The position numbers and the translations under genes are program-made. Of a DNA stretch of 64,000 nt, positions 1 to 13,772 are shown one piece after another; position 1 is the stretch's first letter; every line of letters begins with the position of its first letter. The notes below the pieces were generated by a model. It was given only the letters and a program-made list of their open reading frames with translations, searched no databases and was not told the DNA's origin. Source of the stretch: Macrobrachium rosenbergii (lineage: Eukaryota; Arthropoda; Malacostraca; Decapoda; Palaemonidae); the NCBI RefSeq assembly GCF_040412425.1, contig NC_089766.1, positions 20,979,556-21,043,555 of the forward strand, read 5' to 3'.

Positions 1-1290
1 GTAGTTAAGTGCATTATTAATTCTTTACATCGTTAAAGATGGACTCGCTCAAGGTTTTATCGAAAAGTGTCATTAGTCTGAAAAGAGGCAACTTTCATTG
101 ACACTGTTGTTTGGTGGTTATGTGGGGCAATCAGGGGAATTTTTTAGCTTTATATTAATACTGTTTTTTTTATTCATGCACTGAGATACTTTGGAGTTTA
201 TACGACTATATTAAGGAATAATCATGCATGGATCGAAAATGTTCAAAGATGTCCGGGTGAATGTGAATAAAATCGAAGTGAAGTTTTTCTGTAATATTTC
301 AGATGAGATTAGAGCCCTGAATAGACTCGCTGGGTAAATGAGACACCAAAGACCGAGAAGAAGAAAAAGGAACACAGAAGCAGATGCGCGAGAGAGTCAA
401 ACCTCTTGCACTGAATGGAGAGCGGTTGGTGCAGAGGTCAGTCACTCCAGCAGAAAAGACTCCATGAGGAAAGGTTCACATACTGGTGGATCCAGTCTCG
501 ACTGGAGGACTGCTGAACCTTTGAAGAGGAGAAAGGAAACATTTTTGGACAGGAGAGAGGAGATGAAGTTACTGGGATGGATCTCAGGCATCTCCTTAGG
601 TTACCTCTTCATGTATATGATATACATGTATCCCATAACGATAACCTTTGACTTTTGTTTGTATATGGAAACGGTCTTGAAATAGAAAGACATCATTATC
701 TCAGAACTTCCTAAGCGCTGGAAACTTAATTGTGCAGAAATCTTAATTGTCAGAACGCAACAGCCTCAACTAACATGCGGCTAACACCTTCCATAAAAGG
801 TTGTGCATATAAAGGTTGTTGAATATCTTTCCCAAGACTGACAGACCCACTGTCCTTCGTTAACAAGGGGACTATTCTTGGTCTCCCGCCTTTCATCTTT
901 AATAAATGCCTTTACAATCCTCATCCGGGTTAGCCAACACCTCTCCCTTCGGAAATCACATGTACAGTATTTGCATATATATTGCCTATGATCTCATCGA
1001 CATGACAACCATTAATGAAAATACACTGAGGCGTCAAGTGATGGTCACATATATCTTATCATCGGTCAAATAGTGTGAGATAGGGGTAGCGTCAGAGGAT
1101 TCATACGTCAGGATATGATATATGATTTCAACAAAAAGATAATAAATTTTCCAAAGTACATATACTAGTTTTTGTTAGGTAGTGGAATTACTAAAAATAC
1201 ACAAATATATAAAATAAGCGTCATTATACATACACACCGAAAACTATTTGAAATTTGGGATAGAAGAGCTCATGTAGGTGATGGAAACAC
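1..1290. other. Anonymous AT-rich DNA, no supported gene
   Basis: I see no gene here. A 115-codon open frame at 338-685 (+) begins with ATG and is rich in Arg, Lys, Ser and Glu. It has no recognisable domain and no convincing splice signals, so I do not call it. An AATAAA occurs near 900, but nothing upstream supports a transcript. Confidence 0.5.
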
Positions 1291-1338
1291 TTTCTTATTT
1301 TATTTTTTTTTTTAACGCACCCACTTCTCTTCCTTCAG

Positions 1339-1575
1339 ATGCTCAGTGACAGCTGAGGCAGTCGTGAGACGAACTGGGAATGAAATGAGGTGGAAAGCTG
1401 ATGAAGATGTCCTGGCCTTTGGACAGGTCGTATTGCCGGGAAGCGACTGTCCTCTGGAGGAGGAGGCTGCAGAGGACGGGCCGGGGGTAGAGGCAGGACA
1501 GATCTCAGGTGGAAACGCCAGAGAAAAGGCCGAACACAGCATCGCCTGCTGCACCGGTTGTGGGGAAGGCAGATA
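1339..1575 (+). other. Candidate terminal coding exon (low confidence)
   Basis: A pyrimidine-rich tract ending in CAG (about 1290-1338) looks like a splice acceptor. It is followed by an open frame of about 78 codons ending in TAA at 1573-1575. The frame is acidic (LEEEAAEDG) with Cys near its end (CCTGCGEGR), and the segment is clearly more GC-rich than its surroundings. I recognise no domain. An overlapping minus-strand frame (1312-1692) is also open, so coding potential is ambiguous, and a pseudoexon or old transposon piece is equally possible. No upstream exon was found in the window. Confidence 0.2.
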
Positions 1576-2184
1576 ACCAATGGGAAATTGTTGTTCAGAA
1601 GAAAGCAGGGTCCACACCAGGGAATTGTCTGACAAAACTGTTATGCTAGGCAATGAGAAAAGTCTGAAAATGTTCGGAGTCAAGTTTTCCAAGAGCAGGA
1701 CGATACGAGATCCATATCTTTGATGAAAAGGATCATCAAGAAGCGTTCCACCTAATACAGAACCTGTAAAATAACCAAAACAACATAATTACAAGAAGGT
1801 GAACAACAACATGTTTGGAAGACATAACCTTAACGGCCATCTTTAATGAGAAAAGGGAAGTTTCATAAGTTTTGTTAAATTTTTTTTTTCAATATTTCTG
1901 TTTGTAATAATGTTATATCATTAAAAGGGTGTATACAGGTACATGCATTTGTATAGCGAGTATTAGTATAATACCAACTCAAGAATTCAGTTTATTTTTG
2001 CGAACTTTTCTATGCCATTTGCAAATAGCGTGAATATTTTCATGAATCCTGAAAGAGCCTTTGAAATTGCATGACTCTTGTTGCGTTTGCCATTTAGCTG
2101 AACTATCCATTATCAATTACTGACCAATGTAGCGTCTTGTGAAATTGGCATTTAGATTCGTCAACAAATATTCCTGAGTTTTTT

Positions 2185-2187
<3 letters not shown>
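1576..2187. other. Anonymous AT-rich DNA
   Basis: No open frame, repeat family or RNA gene is recognisable between the candidate exon and the first TA microsatellite. Confidence 0.5.
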
Positions 2188-2263
<76 letters not shown>

Positions 2264-2310
2264 TATATATAAATAATATATATAAAATGCATATATATAT
2301 ATATATATAT
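2188..2310. repeat. (TA)n microsatellite
   Basis: About 70 bp of pure TA is followed by interrupted TA with AATATA and AAATGC variants. Tyr-Ile repeat frames across it are artefacts of the dinucleotide. Confidence 0.95.
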
Positions 2311-2567
2311 GTTTAATTATTAATTTGCTTATTGATTTGTTTATAAGGTTATCACGCCAGAAGATAGGGCCTTGCCTAGTGACTACGGGAATTAGATGCT
2401 CGCTACCTATTGCTATATTATATATATCATTCAGATGCAAAACTCAAAATTGTCTCTGGAAGACACAACCCCACGAAGATTTGTTTAGCTAAAGAGCCTC
2501 ATTCCAGAGCTTATTTAAAATCCAAGCGATCAGGAATGATAATTATTTGAAACCATCTGATGTATCG

Positions 2568-2654
2568 AGGAGGAGGAGGAGGCTTATTTAAAAGGAGGAG
2601 GAGGAGGAGGAGGAGGAGGAGGAGGAGGAGGAGGAGGAGGAGGAGGAGGAGGAG
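2568..2654. repeat. (GGA)n microsatellite
   Basis: A short GGA block is followed by a CTTATTTAAAA interruption and then about 20 uninterrupted AGG units. On the other strand the frames read poly-Pro, poly-Ser or poly-Leu and are not genes. Confidence 0.95.
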
Positions 2655-4269
2655 AGCAATAAATAAGTGACGGAGAATAGAGTGACTGCTGGTCTTGCAT
2701 ACTGGAATCCACATTGAGGCTGTCTGAGAACCACAGTATTAGACAGAGTATGTATATTGACCTCTTTGGGTGGCAACATAAGATGAAAATACTGTAAAAG
2801 TATCGAACTGACCCTGCAGAATTTATTTCCTGATATGCTGATGACAGCAAATGAAGAATAGATATAGAATAGAAATTCTAGAATCACTTTTTGTAACGGG
2901 AGTAATGCTAATGGAGGTATGAAATACTGCATCTCATTCCAGGTAAGGAGTCGATTTATACAGAAGTAAACATTCCTATTACTCACGGAAATCTACGCCT
3001 ACATAGAGTTGAAAGGGTGAACTTCCTGTGTTTACATTTTTCCTCGACTGGGAGAAGCACAGCAGGGCACCAGGAAAGCAATAAATATACCAGTGGCAGG
3101 GGCGAAGGAGATACATCTTTACTTACTGAATATACTCTACATAAGTAAGAGCCCTACAGAGACCGTCTGCAACAGACATAAATGCCCCATACATTCTGGA
3201 CGGATCACAATGGCCAAATGGTGGTCAAGATAGGCCTAACGTTTTCATAGCATCATAAAAATGATCTCCAAAGTCTAAGTACTAAGTGTGTGTTACGAAA
3301 TATGTTCGATCTGTGCATTTACGGAATAACTACAGAGACAGTAATTTAAAGCAGTATTTTTCGTTAGGCTCTATTTGTTGGGAATGACGGTATTTCATGT
3401 CGTATTAAATTTACTTATGGTGTACTTCCGAATCTTAGGAAATAAAAAAATAACCTAAATATGCCAATGTGATTGAAAGTTCAAAGAACTTTAAGAAGAC
3501 GTCATTTTTGGAGGAAGGAAAAGAGGAAGACTGAGCAAAAGAAGAAGAAAAAGCACCGTGACATAAGGAAAGGGGAGAAAGGGTTTTAAGACTGAGAATT
3601 CTTTCATTCACCGACGATATCCTGCTACGAGACGAGCTGAGTAGGAGAGCAACATGCGTGATGGGGAAGAGACTTTTCTGGTGAGATTGCAAGCCACATG
3701 CCCTTCTGCACCTTGATTGAGACCCACCACAGTCGACCGACAGCAAGATACTATTTCAATCGTGAAGTTATTAGTGACACGACTCGTTTTCATGGAACAC
3801 ATATGCTACAATCTATGAGGTTCAGGCTCAGGGAAAGAGTTTGCTCTAAGGTCAGGAAGCCATAGTGACGCCATTAAGTATGGCTTTTAAATTTGTTGTA
3901 TATATACAAACGAGAGACAGAGAGAATGTTTGTCAAGTCCTGGATCAACCCGAGGCCAGGAGTACATATTCCTTTGTCTTCCCTCAAAAGGAAAGAGTTT
4001 TTCTCTCCATTAAAAAAAAAAAAAGAAAATAAAGCGAGTAATGACATTCATTCAGCGACGACTTGAACAAGAGTTTCTCTTTCCCTTTGATCCAGAAAAT
4101 GAAAGCAGGTTTTAATTTTAACATTTAGGCTACTAGTTTTTGTCTCAACCACAAAATGTTAAGTTAGAGCGGATTATTCTTACAGAAAAGGTCATTATGA
4201 GATATTTCATTGCATGAAAAATCTTGCAAAGTCACAAATGAAGTTGTAAGGAGTTCTACAATTTACATC
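2655..4269. other. Anonymous DNA, no supported gene
   Basis: Only short open frames occur, none with a domain I recognise. A short A-run (about 4012-4024) and a GA-rich patch near 3912 are the only low-complexity features. Confidence 0.5.
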
Positions 4270-5323
4270 TGTTTATATTTCAGTTTCAGGAACATTAATT
4301 TATTTCCGCCATTTGCTAGGTAATAATCATTGATTTTCCTTTCGCTAGGAGAGGAAGCCAGTGGTCCAGTTTCCATATGTTGAATTTCAGTTGATTTCCG
4401 TCATTTTGTCATTTCCAGATGCAGAAGCCTCCAGTTTCTTGTTACTCTTGAAATGTGGCTCTCTCGATTCTCCTTATCAAAGACTGCAAGAGTTTGCTTT
4501 ATGAATTAAAGTTGTTATGTAATATGCAGAATTACTTTTTCATTTGAAGAATGGTGTAATCATGGTTTTATAACATTGATACAATCATGTTCCTGTTATG
4601 AGACTTCATAAGAACGACAAAAATTAGTGTGACTTGAGATATGAATTATGAAGGCAAAAGCAAAAATGTCAAATTTATGTCACCTCAGAAATCACAATTT
4701 CAATTAAACAGGAGAAAATATAAACCTTTGTAATTATCTACAACATGTCCACTTTAAATTTCCGTAATCTTTATTCAGAGTTGACGAACAGCGAATGACA
4801 ACGATAATATTCTATTCAAAGTCAATTGACAAATTTGACTCTGAATAAAGCATTATTGTTGTCATTCGCTGTTCGTCAATTCTGAATAAAAATTACGGAA
4901 ATTTAAAAATGGATATGTTGTGGTTAATAACAAAGGGTTATATTTTTCTCCTTGTTTAATTGAAATAGCGATTTCTCAGGTAACACATCATTTGACATTT
5001 TTCCTTTTCCTGCATAATTCATATCACACATCACACTCCATTCTGTCGCTCTCATGAAGTCTCATAATACGAACAATCTTGTAGCAATGTTATTGTATCA
5101 TGATTACACCATTCTTCAAATGAAAAGGTGAATCTGCATATTACATAACTTTGATTCATAAAGCAAATCTTGCAGGAATAAGGAGAATCGAGAGAGAGAG
5201 AGAACTCTCCTTCATCTGAGCCACATTTCAAGAGTAACAAGAAACTGGATGATTCCTCTAACGAAAGAAATGTTCATCACTTGCGAATGACGGAAATAAA
5301 TATGTTCCTGAACTGAAACATAT
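4270..5323. repeat. Long imperfect palindrome (fold-back repeat)
   Basis: The segment reads as two inverted arms, about 4270-4825 and 4832-5323, meeting with almost no spacer. The sequence around GACGAACAGCGAATGAC (about 4783-4799) reappears inverted just across the centre. The similarity then continues outward through the ATTCTTCAAATGAAAA and AAGAGTAACAAGAAACTG stretches to the outer GGAAATAAAT/GTTCCTGAACTGAAA ends. By eye the inner arms are about 90% identical, with small indels. There is no coding capacity, so this is a fold-back MITE-like element or an inverted duplication. I could not define a target-site duplication. Confidence 0.85.
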
Positions 5324-5536
5324 ACATACGTATATAAAGAAATGTAATACGACTCAAACTTTCTCTTATTGTTCATATTCTTTACATTTAGTTTTGATTT
5401 GTTTTCATTGGCATCATTACATTTGTAGCGTCAGAGACATTCCATGTGGCTACCAATACTGATTGACTTCTTGTTTTCATTGTTTTTTTTTTTATTTTGC
5501 GAATGATTACATTTCACGTTGTTTCTCCAGTTGTGA

Positions 5537-6180
<644 letters not shown>

Positions 6181-6399
6181 CCCTAGTAAAGCATTATTTA
6201 TTTAACCTGGGTATCATATCGTTTCAGATGCTATCTGACCAAACCGTGTTCGCTGGATTCTCAAACTCTGAATGCCACCCCACTTTCGGGAGGACTTATT
6301 TACATTTGCATTAATTCAATTTCCCTTTGATCCTGTCTGTCATGTAAATATACCTATTTTTGTATCCACGTGTTGTGTGATTTTGATTAAAAAGCCCTC

Positions 6400-8390
6400 C
6401 AGCTCCTGTATAACCCAAACCCACCCTCCATTTTGTAAACACCTCCCAAATTGAAACACACCCCCACTAAACCTAAACATTTCCACTAAACTGAAACACC
6501 CCCACTAAAACCAAAACACACCCCACTAAATATATATAAAGATATCCCTCCCACTAAATCTAAACATACCCCCACTAAACCAAAACATATCCCTCATACT
6601 AAACCTAAACACACCCCACTAAATCAAAACATATCCCTCATACTAAACCTAACACACCCCCACTAAACCAAAACATATTTCATACTAAACCTAACACACC
6701 ACACTAAACCAAAATATATTATTCATACTAAACCTAACACATCCCCACTAAACCTAAACATATCCTCATACTAAACCTAAACACCCCCACTAAACCTAAA
6801 CATATCCCTCATACTAAACCTAAACACAGGCCCACTAAACCAAAACATATTCCTGATACTAAACCTAACACACCCCCACTAAACCAAAACATATTCCTCA
6901 TAATAAACCTAACACACCCCCACTAAACCTAAACATATCCCTCATACTAAACCTAACACACCCTCACTAAACCAAAACATATCCTTCACTAAACTAAACA
7001 CTAAAACACCCCCACTAAACCTAAACATATCCCTCACTAAACCTAAACACACCCCACTAAACCAAAACATCCTTCCCATACTAAACCTAACACACCCCCA
7101 CTAAACCTAAAAACATATCCCTCCCACTAAACCTAACACACCCCTCAATAAACCAAAACATATCACTCATACTAAACCTAACACAACCCCACTAAACCAA
7201 AACATATCCCTTCATACTAAACCTAACACACCCCACTAAACTAAAACATATTCACTAAACCTACTACACCTAACACACCCCCACTAAACCAAAACATATC
7301 CTCCACTAAACCTAAACACAACCCCACTAAACCAAAACACACCCCCACTAAACCTAAACACGTCATCCACTAAACCTAAAACACCCCTTCCCCATCCCCA
7401 CTAAACCTAAAACACAACCCACACTAAACCTAAACACTGCCCTCCCATAAACCTAAACACATCCCCACTAAACCTAAACACATCCCCACTAAACCTAAAC
7501 ACACTTCCCACTAAACCTAAAACATATCCTTCCCACTAAACCTAAACACACAACCCACTAAACCTAAACACATTCCTCACTAAACCTAAACACACCCCAC
7601 TAAAACTAAACACACCCCCACTAAACCAAAACATCCCCCACTAAATCATCCACTAAACTTAAAACACACTCCCACTAAACCTAAACACATCCCCCACTAA
7701 ACCTAAACACACCCCACTAAACCTAAACACTCCCTAAAACTAAACACACCCCACTAAACCTAAACACATTCCCCACTAAACCTAAACACACCCCACTAAA
7801 CCAAAAACACACCCCACTAAACCTAAAAACATCCATCACTAAACCAAAAACACATTCCCCACTAAACCTAAACACATCCTAAACTAAAACACACCCCCAT
7901 TAAACTAAAACATCCACCACTAAACCTAAAACCCCTTCCACTATTCCTAAACACCCCACTAAACCTAAACACATCCCCACTAAATCAAAAACAGCTACTA
8001 AACCTAAATGCACCCCAAAAACCTAAACACCCCCACTAAACCTAAACAAACCCCACTAAATCTAAGCACACACCACACAGCAAACCTAAACACACCACTA
8101 ACTAAACCTAAATGCACCCCAACTGACCAAACCAAAACACATCCACCACTAAACCTAAACACCCTTCCCACCAAGCCTAAACACATCATCCACTAAACAT
8201 AAACACCCCTCCCACTAAATCTAAATGCACCCTACCACTAAACCTAAGCACACACACCCTACAAAACCTAAACACGCCCCTCACTAAACCTAAACACACA
8301 CCACCCACAAAACCCAAACACAACCCTCACTAAACCTAAACACACCCCTCACCAAACCTAACCACACCTCACTAAACCTAAAACACATTT
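6400..8390. repeat. Minisatellite of CACTAAACCTAAACA type
   Basis: This is about 2 kb of degenerate tandem repeat with a basic unit near 20 bp (consensus core ACCCCCACTAAACCTAAACA). The first part (about 6540-7320) often alternates two unit variants, one with CATATCCCTCATACTAAACC and one with CACACCCCCACTAAACC, giving a dimer near 40 bp. The later part is mostly monomeric. The strand is almost free of G, so a few open frames cross it by chance. The CCTAA word recalls the arthropod telomere unit, but spacing and context do not fit a telomere. Confidence 0.93.
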
Positions 8391-9018
8391 TGGAATCAAT
8401 TTCGTAATCTGTTTCTTGAAAAGGCTGGTTGTATGTAAAAAAGTAGTTACCTCATCATTATCATTAAATTGCATTATATTGATTACGTCTATTTGCAAAC
8501 GAGGAACGCGAATAGTCAGATGCTTTCTTACTTTGCCACGTTTGCAGAAAATGTTCATGGAGAACGCACCTGGTGCACCGTTAGCCTGAACATGTGAACA
8601 AAATAACCTGTACATTGGCTGTTTACTGGCTGTTCTGATTTCATGGAAAGTTTTCGTTTCTTGAAGGAAAGTTCACAGCCGCTCAGAATGGTCTATGGTG
8701 ACTTGGAACAATTGCAATTCCGAGGCTTCGTCCGTTGCTGAAATAGTTAGTCTTTAAAGAACTCACATCCTTACACTGGAATCCAATAGGCAGTTGACAT
8801 TGCATCAGCAATAGTCTAAATGTGTTACATATAAATTAAAAGTGAAAGGGATATTTATAACAAGTTAGAAAACATGACAAGCTTGGATGAGGTTCGTTTG
8901 AAGAGAGGGAGAAATATTATAGTGGACAGAGAAACAAACAGACGGAAAAAGAATGCCGGGCGACAGAAACAACAAGACAGACAGGGACAGAAGGACAGGG
9001 AAGGAGGGTGGAAAGACG

Positions 9019-9025
<7 letters not shown>

Positions 9026-9058
<33 letters not shown>
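9026..9058. repeat. (GA)n microsatellite
   Basis: This is a GA run in a purine-rich stretch. The arm-2 counterpart (63364-63418) is longer. Confidence 0.9.
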
Positions 9059-9061
<3 letters not shown>

Positions 9062-9391
9062 ATATAGTAATCCTGAATGACAAACCCTACCTAACCTTAG
9101 GCTTGTGGGCGACCGGAGAGGCAAAAGAAGCAAAGAGAAAAGAATCATTATTCTCAGGCTCCTTCTTTCCTCTCGTAAAGGTTAACACAGCATATAGAGA
9201 GCTCCTTCATCCTTTCAAGATATAGTCCTTGCTTGTCAGCAGTAAATAAGAAGACATTCAGAGTCCAAATGCGTTTTTGAATTGGGGTAAGAGATTTGCT
9301 TTTTCTGACGACCTACAACCCGGTGAATAATAATAATAAAAAAAAAAATCGCCTGCATATGATATTGTCAACATTTGAATTTCTCCCAAAG

Positions 9392-9442
9392 ATGGACTAT
9401 CAAGGCTTCCATAATTCCTTTTGGTCTCACTGCAAACCACAG
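9392..9442 (+). other. Candidate mini-exon, 51 nt (speculative)
   Basis: TTTCTCCCAAAG precedes 17 open codons (starting ATGGACTATCAAGGC), followed by CAG|GTGAGT at 9443, a strong donor match. In the inverted copy the same segment (about 62987-63037, minus) has a GTAAGT donor, also strong. I recognise no protein. A nearby 63-codon frame at 9679-9870 is also preserved in both copies, with one replacement and an internal GTGAGG. Chance splice-like words are common in AT-rich DNA, so this remains weak. Confidence 0.15.
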
Positions 9443-12400
9443 GTGAGTCACATTTGTCAGAAAATGTTTATGGGAAAAGGCCAAGTTACTCTAAGAAAAC
9501 TGTAGAGGTTCTGAAGAGGGAGGTGGTCCTTCGCTCCCTAGCACTCATGTTCCGTACAGAGGAATGAAAGGGATGAGTTGAAAGACAAACTAACAATCTG
9601 TAGGACTACGAAAATAAAGAGAAAATATGTATGAAAAATAAAATTCGTTCCGACGTGATTTCTTAACTTGTTTCACCGATGAAGATGCACTGCCGCCAGG
9701 CAGAATCTCTGCTGATCATCACAGGTGAGGTTTTCGGAAAATTGAATGACCTCAGTTACAAAATCCATCTGATGAATTATAACTCTACCGATCGTGTAGC
9801 AGGAGCAAAAAGCGTTCAGATAAACAAAGTTCTAAAACTTCGCAGATCACAGATTGTTCATAAATTGTAACCTTTTTGTTCTAATGACATCATAAATAGT
9901 GTACTAATTACGAAAGAAAGTTTTTGACACTCAATCATTTTTCGTAAGGAGCAAGTTCATAAATAAAATAGTCACATGGCAAGAAAACAAAAAAAAAAAA
10001 AAAAAGCCTCTGAATTTGTTCGTGAAAAACATTTAGCTTTTTGAGTATTAAAGAATTTTAAGTAAAGTTCATCTTCAAATTTTCTCCTTTTTCACCAACA
10101 AGCTCCTCCATCATCCGCTTGACCTCTCATTCTCAAGCCTATGCATCTGCCTTTCTGAAATCCCACGTTTCATCTACCTTTTGGCGACTTTCTGTGGACA
10201 CCATGGCTTTGTTCCAACGTCATGGCAAGTTTCGACTATTTTCTAGATTTCTGTTCGGAAAATACTTCAGTGGCATCTAGACGGCGTAAATTTGTCTCGA
10301 CACTAGCAAGTTGATGAACAAATAGCCTACTGAGCTTCTGTTTTCGAAGGAGAACCTTCGAGTTTTCTAAAGGAATCGAGGATTGTGCTTATACACAGCG
10401 AGGACGCGCTTACCAAAACAACCATCATTATTGTCATGACGTGAAATGCTACAAATAAACAGATATCCTTCTTCCTGTCTCCACCAAATGATCGTAAAAC
10501 ATCTCTTATTCCGTTAAAGACATCATTAAATTCCCTCAGGAACTTTCTGCATCATTTTCTCTCTAAAGTGGAATAGTTTCCTGGGAACTTGGGGAATCGA
10601 CACAGCCCCCCTGTCACACGGGGTAGTGGGAAACGCAGACACCCAGTACAGGCAGTTGGTGAAGCTTCTTGGCAGTCATTCTGAGCGAGTATAATAAATA
10701 TCCTGTCTCTCCTTGACTTTTCTTTTTCTCATATCAGTCATCGCCGCAGAAAGATTTATGCCAACACGGCTAAAGAGCGGAAGCGTTTGTCATCGGAATG
10801 ACTGTTGACAGAGTAACACATCAAAAAGGCTTCTGATACTCATGAAATAATCCTTCTAATCCCATGAAAAAGGCCTCCGTAATAGCTATAACTTACAATC
10901 AAATCAGTCTTTGGAAGAGAAAATTTTATTTTTGTGCAGTTCAATGTCTGGCTCTGCGTTATGTCCTCGTTTTGCTTTCGGGGGAAAATTATCATGAGAT
11001 TTTATTTATAAAAAGAGACGCGTAACATCTACTGAAGAGAATTCTGGTTTCTCTTCAACAGCATCGTTTAATTACGGTTTGATGTATCGCAGATTATTGG
11101 CAATTTTAAATAAGAGTACAGTGACATATATTTCTATAAATTAGTTACATAAAGTTGTGGACAACGTACTTTATACCAGATTTAGTAAGAAATATAAAAG
11201 GAATGAAATCATTTTGGTCAGTGGAGTCAAAGAGAATTCAGTAATCTAAATAAAGCAAAAGAAAACTGAAAGCAAAACCATCTATGGGGAAAAAATCAAT
11301 CAGTAGAGTTTTAGAGTACAATATTGGGTTCAAATTTCAGTTCATTTTTCCTGTAAACAATGGTAATGAACATAAAAATAAAGTGAATAGAAGCTGAATA
11401 ATGTTCTGTTACATATAATCTTTTGACATGCTATCAGGTAAATTCTTATTAGATTATCAAAGGATATTTAAACATTTCATGTTTACCAAGGTAAAAATAA
11501 TCTTTGTCAAGTGGAACATATGACATGGCCTCTTAGTCTTCGTAGTAAATACATAAAAGAAGCATGTGTGCTGTGCATTCCACATTTTCGAGATTTCTTC
11601 TTTTATTGTTTACTTGTATTCCTCTTCCATAAGTCTGATGATAGAAAAAGAGACAAGTGTAATTTGACGTCCTTTGACGACACACTAAAGGCCTCGGTGT
11701 GGTTAAATCCATTTCTGAAACACTTCCGGGATTGAAAGGTCACTTCAGCTGAATCATTCAACATCTTACACCACATTCACAAGTAATTATGACGTGCCAA
11801 AGTATAAGAGAGAGAGAGAGAGAGAGAATGCGATTCTCAAGTTCATGAAATTAAACGAAACTTGTCGTACCTGGTAGAAGTAACGAACTAGAATACTGGT
11901 CATTTTTATCCCCAAGATCTTGTCATAGTTGACCTGTTTCTACTTTTCGTTTTCTTCTCAAATTATTTTAAGCAGCTCTTTGCCGGTAACTCAAAGAAAA
12001 TTGCATTTTTACTTAAATGTTTCATTCAACAGACTATGGCAACACTGAAAGAGTTGATGGTCAGTTTTCATTGTTTCAATCTATTTTTTGCATGAATTAG
12101 ATATCCACAATGCTCTAACAATTAAATCTATATTCATCATTCAGTTTCAGTTTTTGTTATTGAAAGTAATACTTTTCATCACGACCAGTAACTTCAGCAT
12201 TGATAAAATCTCGAGGGAAAAAATGGTTCTCTCCAACAAATATATTTCTCATGAATAGAACTCAGCCGCATTTCAAATACAAATGTTACTGTTTTATGTT
12301 GACTGAAGTAAAAGATCTTCCCATTTTGATTTGCTAGAATATATTGACTGTCATTATTCTTGTGTTGTATAGGAACTGTGCTATTTAATATGGGAGCAAA

Positions 12401-13564
12401 AATGGAAATAAAACCCAGCCGCAAAATATCTGCGGCAGATACATCACTTGGTAAGGGGAGAAGAATCATCCGGTGTCCATCCAGCCTCTATCGATAGCAA
12501 GGCAACTGACTGAATCTCTGTCTTCCAGGAGCTGTTAGATTACAGAACCACTTGGTACCCAATGGACGGATAATCCAGGTTAGTAATAAAAAAAATTTAT
12601 ATGCTTTCGAATTAATTAAATATTTTGGAAAACTGTCCTGCCCCTTAAAGAATGTTTGTTTTGAAAATGCACAAACATTCACATGATGCCCTGAATTTTT
12701 ACTGCTTTGAGGTTCGAAGGAAAAGTACAGTTACGAAATGAAGATGAAATCTATAGCCCTTCATCCAAGTACAGATTCCTTCCACCCCTTTGGTACATCT
12801 TCTTAGAAATGCATTTGGAATCCTAAAAGACTTTTCAAGCAGAATTTCTAATGAGATTCTTTTAAAGGCGATGAAAGGGAAAGGTTAAATATTCATGAGG
12901 TGTCTGTAGATAAAGTGCTGTCAAAGACTGTAAAGGAGAATAAAACCAGAATGAAGAGGAAGGTGCAGTAAATAAGTTCTCTTGGGAGGCCTTCATTGAG
13001 AGAGATATGAAGTACTCAAGGTCTGAGATCCCGTGGAAGGGAGGAAACCATTTGTTCTAAAGGGAAATGGTTACTCCCACAGTCATTGTTATTATCATTA
13101 ACCAGGTGTGCTCATTTTTCTGTGGAACAAGCTTCACCAAATAAAATGCCAGACTGTGAAACAAGGAAAATTAAGAAAGAAGAATAACACAAGGTTGAAA
13201 TAATAATAAAAAAAATAAAGTTAAAGATCACAGAGCAAAGGAAGAAAAGTCTGCTTAATGAAGCACAGTCTCAGGTGAAGGAAGTCTAGCGCAAGAAGAC
13301 GTCTGAGAGCAGTAAACATTCTGCAGAGGCTGTCCAGTGACAGCGTAGGGGGCTTTAGGTGAGACTGAACTGCGTAGGTACAAGAGCAGATATGACCTTT
13401 CGGGAAGCCTCTCGTGTGGATGTGTTTCATCTTTGGTTGATCATCCAGGGTTGGCTGTGCCAACGCTGTGATCTCCTCTTCAATTGCAATTACTCCTTTT
13501 GAGGAAGAACTTTTGTGCTGTAAATCAGTGAATCCAATGACTCGAAATTGATTCTGCATCGAAG

Positions 13565-13566
<2 letters not shown>

Positions 13567-13608
<42 letters not shown>

Positions 13609-13711
13609 GTCGAGGCCCTCATTTTTATATTTATATGATTCCATTTAGTTTGAGAAGGTACTGAACACTCAAGTCTGTTCCAGTTCGAGAAACGGAAGTT
13701 TGTTATCTAGT

Positions 13712-13768
<57 letters not shown>
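13567..13768. repeat. Two (GA)n microsatellites
   Basis: GA runs at 13567-13603 and 13714-13768 are separated by about 110 bp of unique sequence. Only the second is retained at length in arm 2 (58587-58637). Confidence 0.93.

Positions 13769-13772
<4 letters not shown>

Noticed and set aside
338..685. 115-codon ATG frame with many basic residues
   Set aside because: No domain, no splice or promoter support, and no repeat evidence. Length is within chance for 64 kb.
6400..8390. Interstitial telomere
   Set aside because: Units near 20 bp with CACTAAACC are not (TTAGG)n. The resemblance is limited to a CCTAA word.
8855..9148. Ser-Leu or Arg-Glu repeat frames here and at 13221, 14943-15233, 17841, 52647, 60425 and 63230-63585
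   Set aside because: They translate (GA)n/(TC)n microsatellites.
12530..12578. Exon-like segment between CTTCCAG and CCAG|GTTAGT
   Set aside because: The inverted copy carries a 28-bp insertion and a stop in the only open frame, so coding constraint is not supported.
13221..13560. Open minus-strand frame with protein-like text (GVIAIEEEITALAQPTLDDQ)
   Set aside because: Arm 2 shows replacements at similar rate to other sites and a frameshift, as expected for non-coding DNA.
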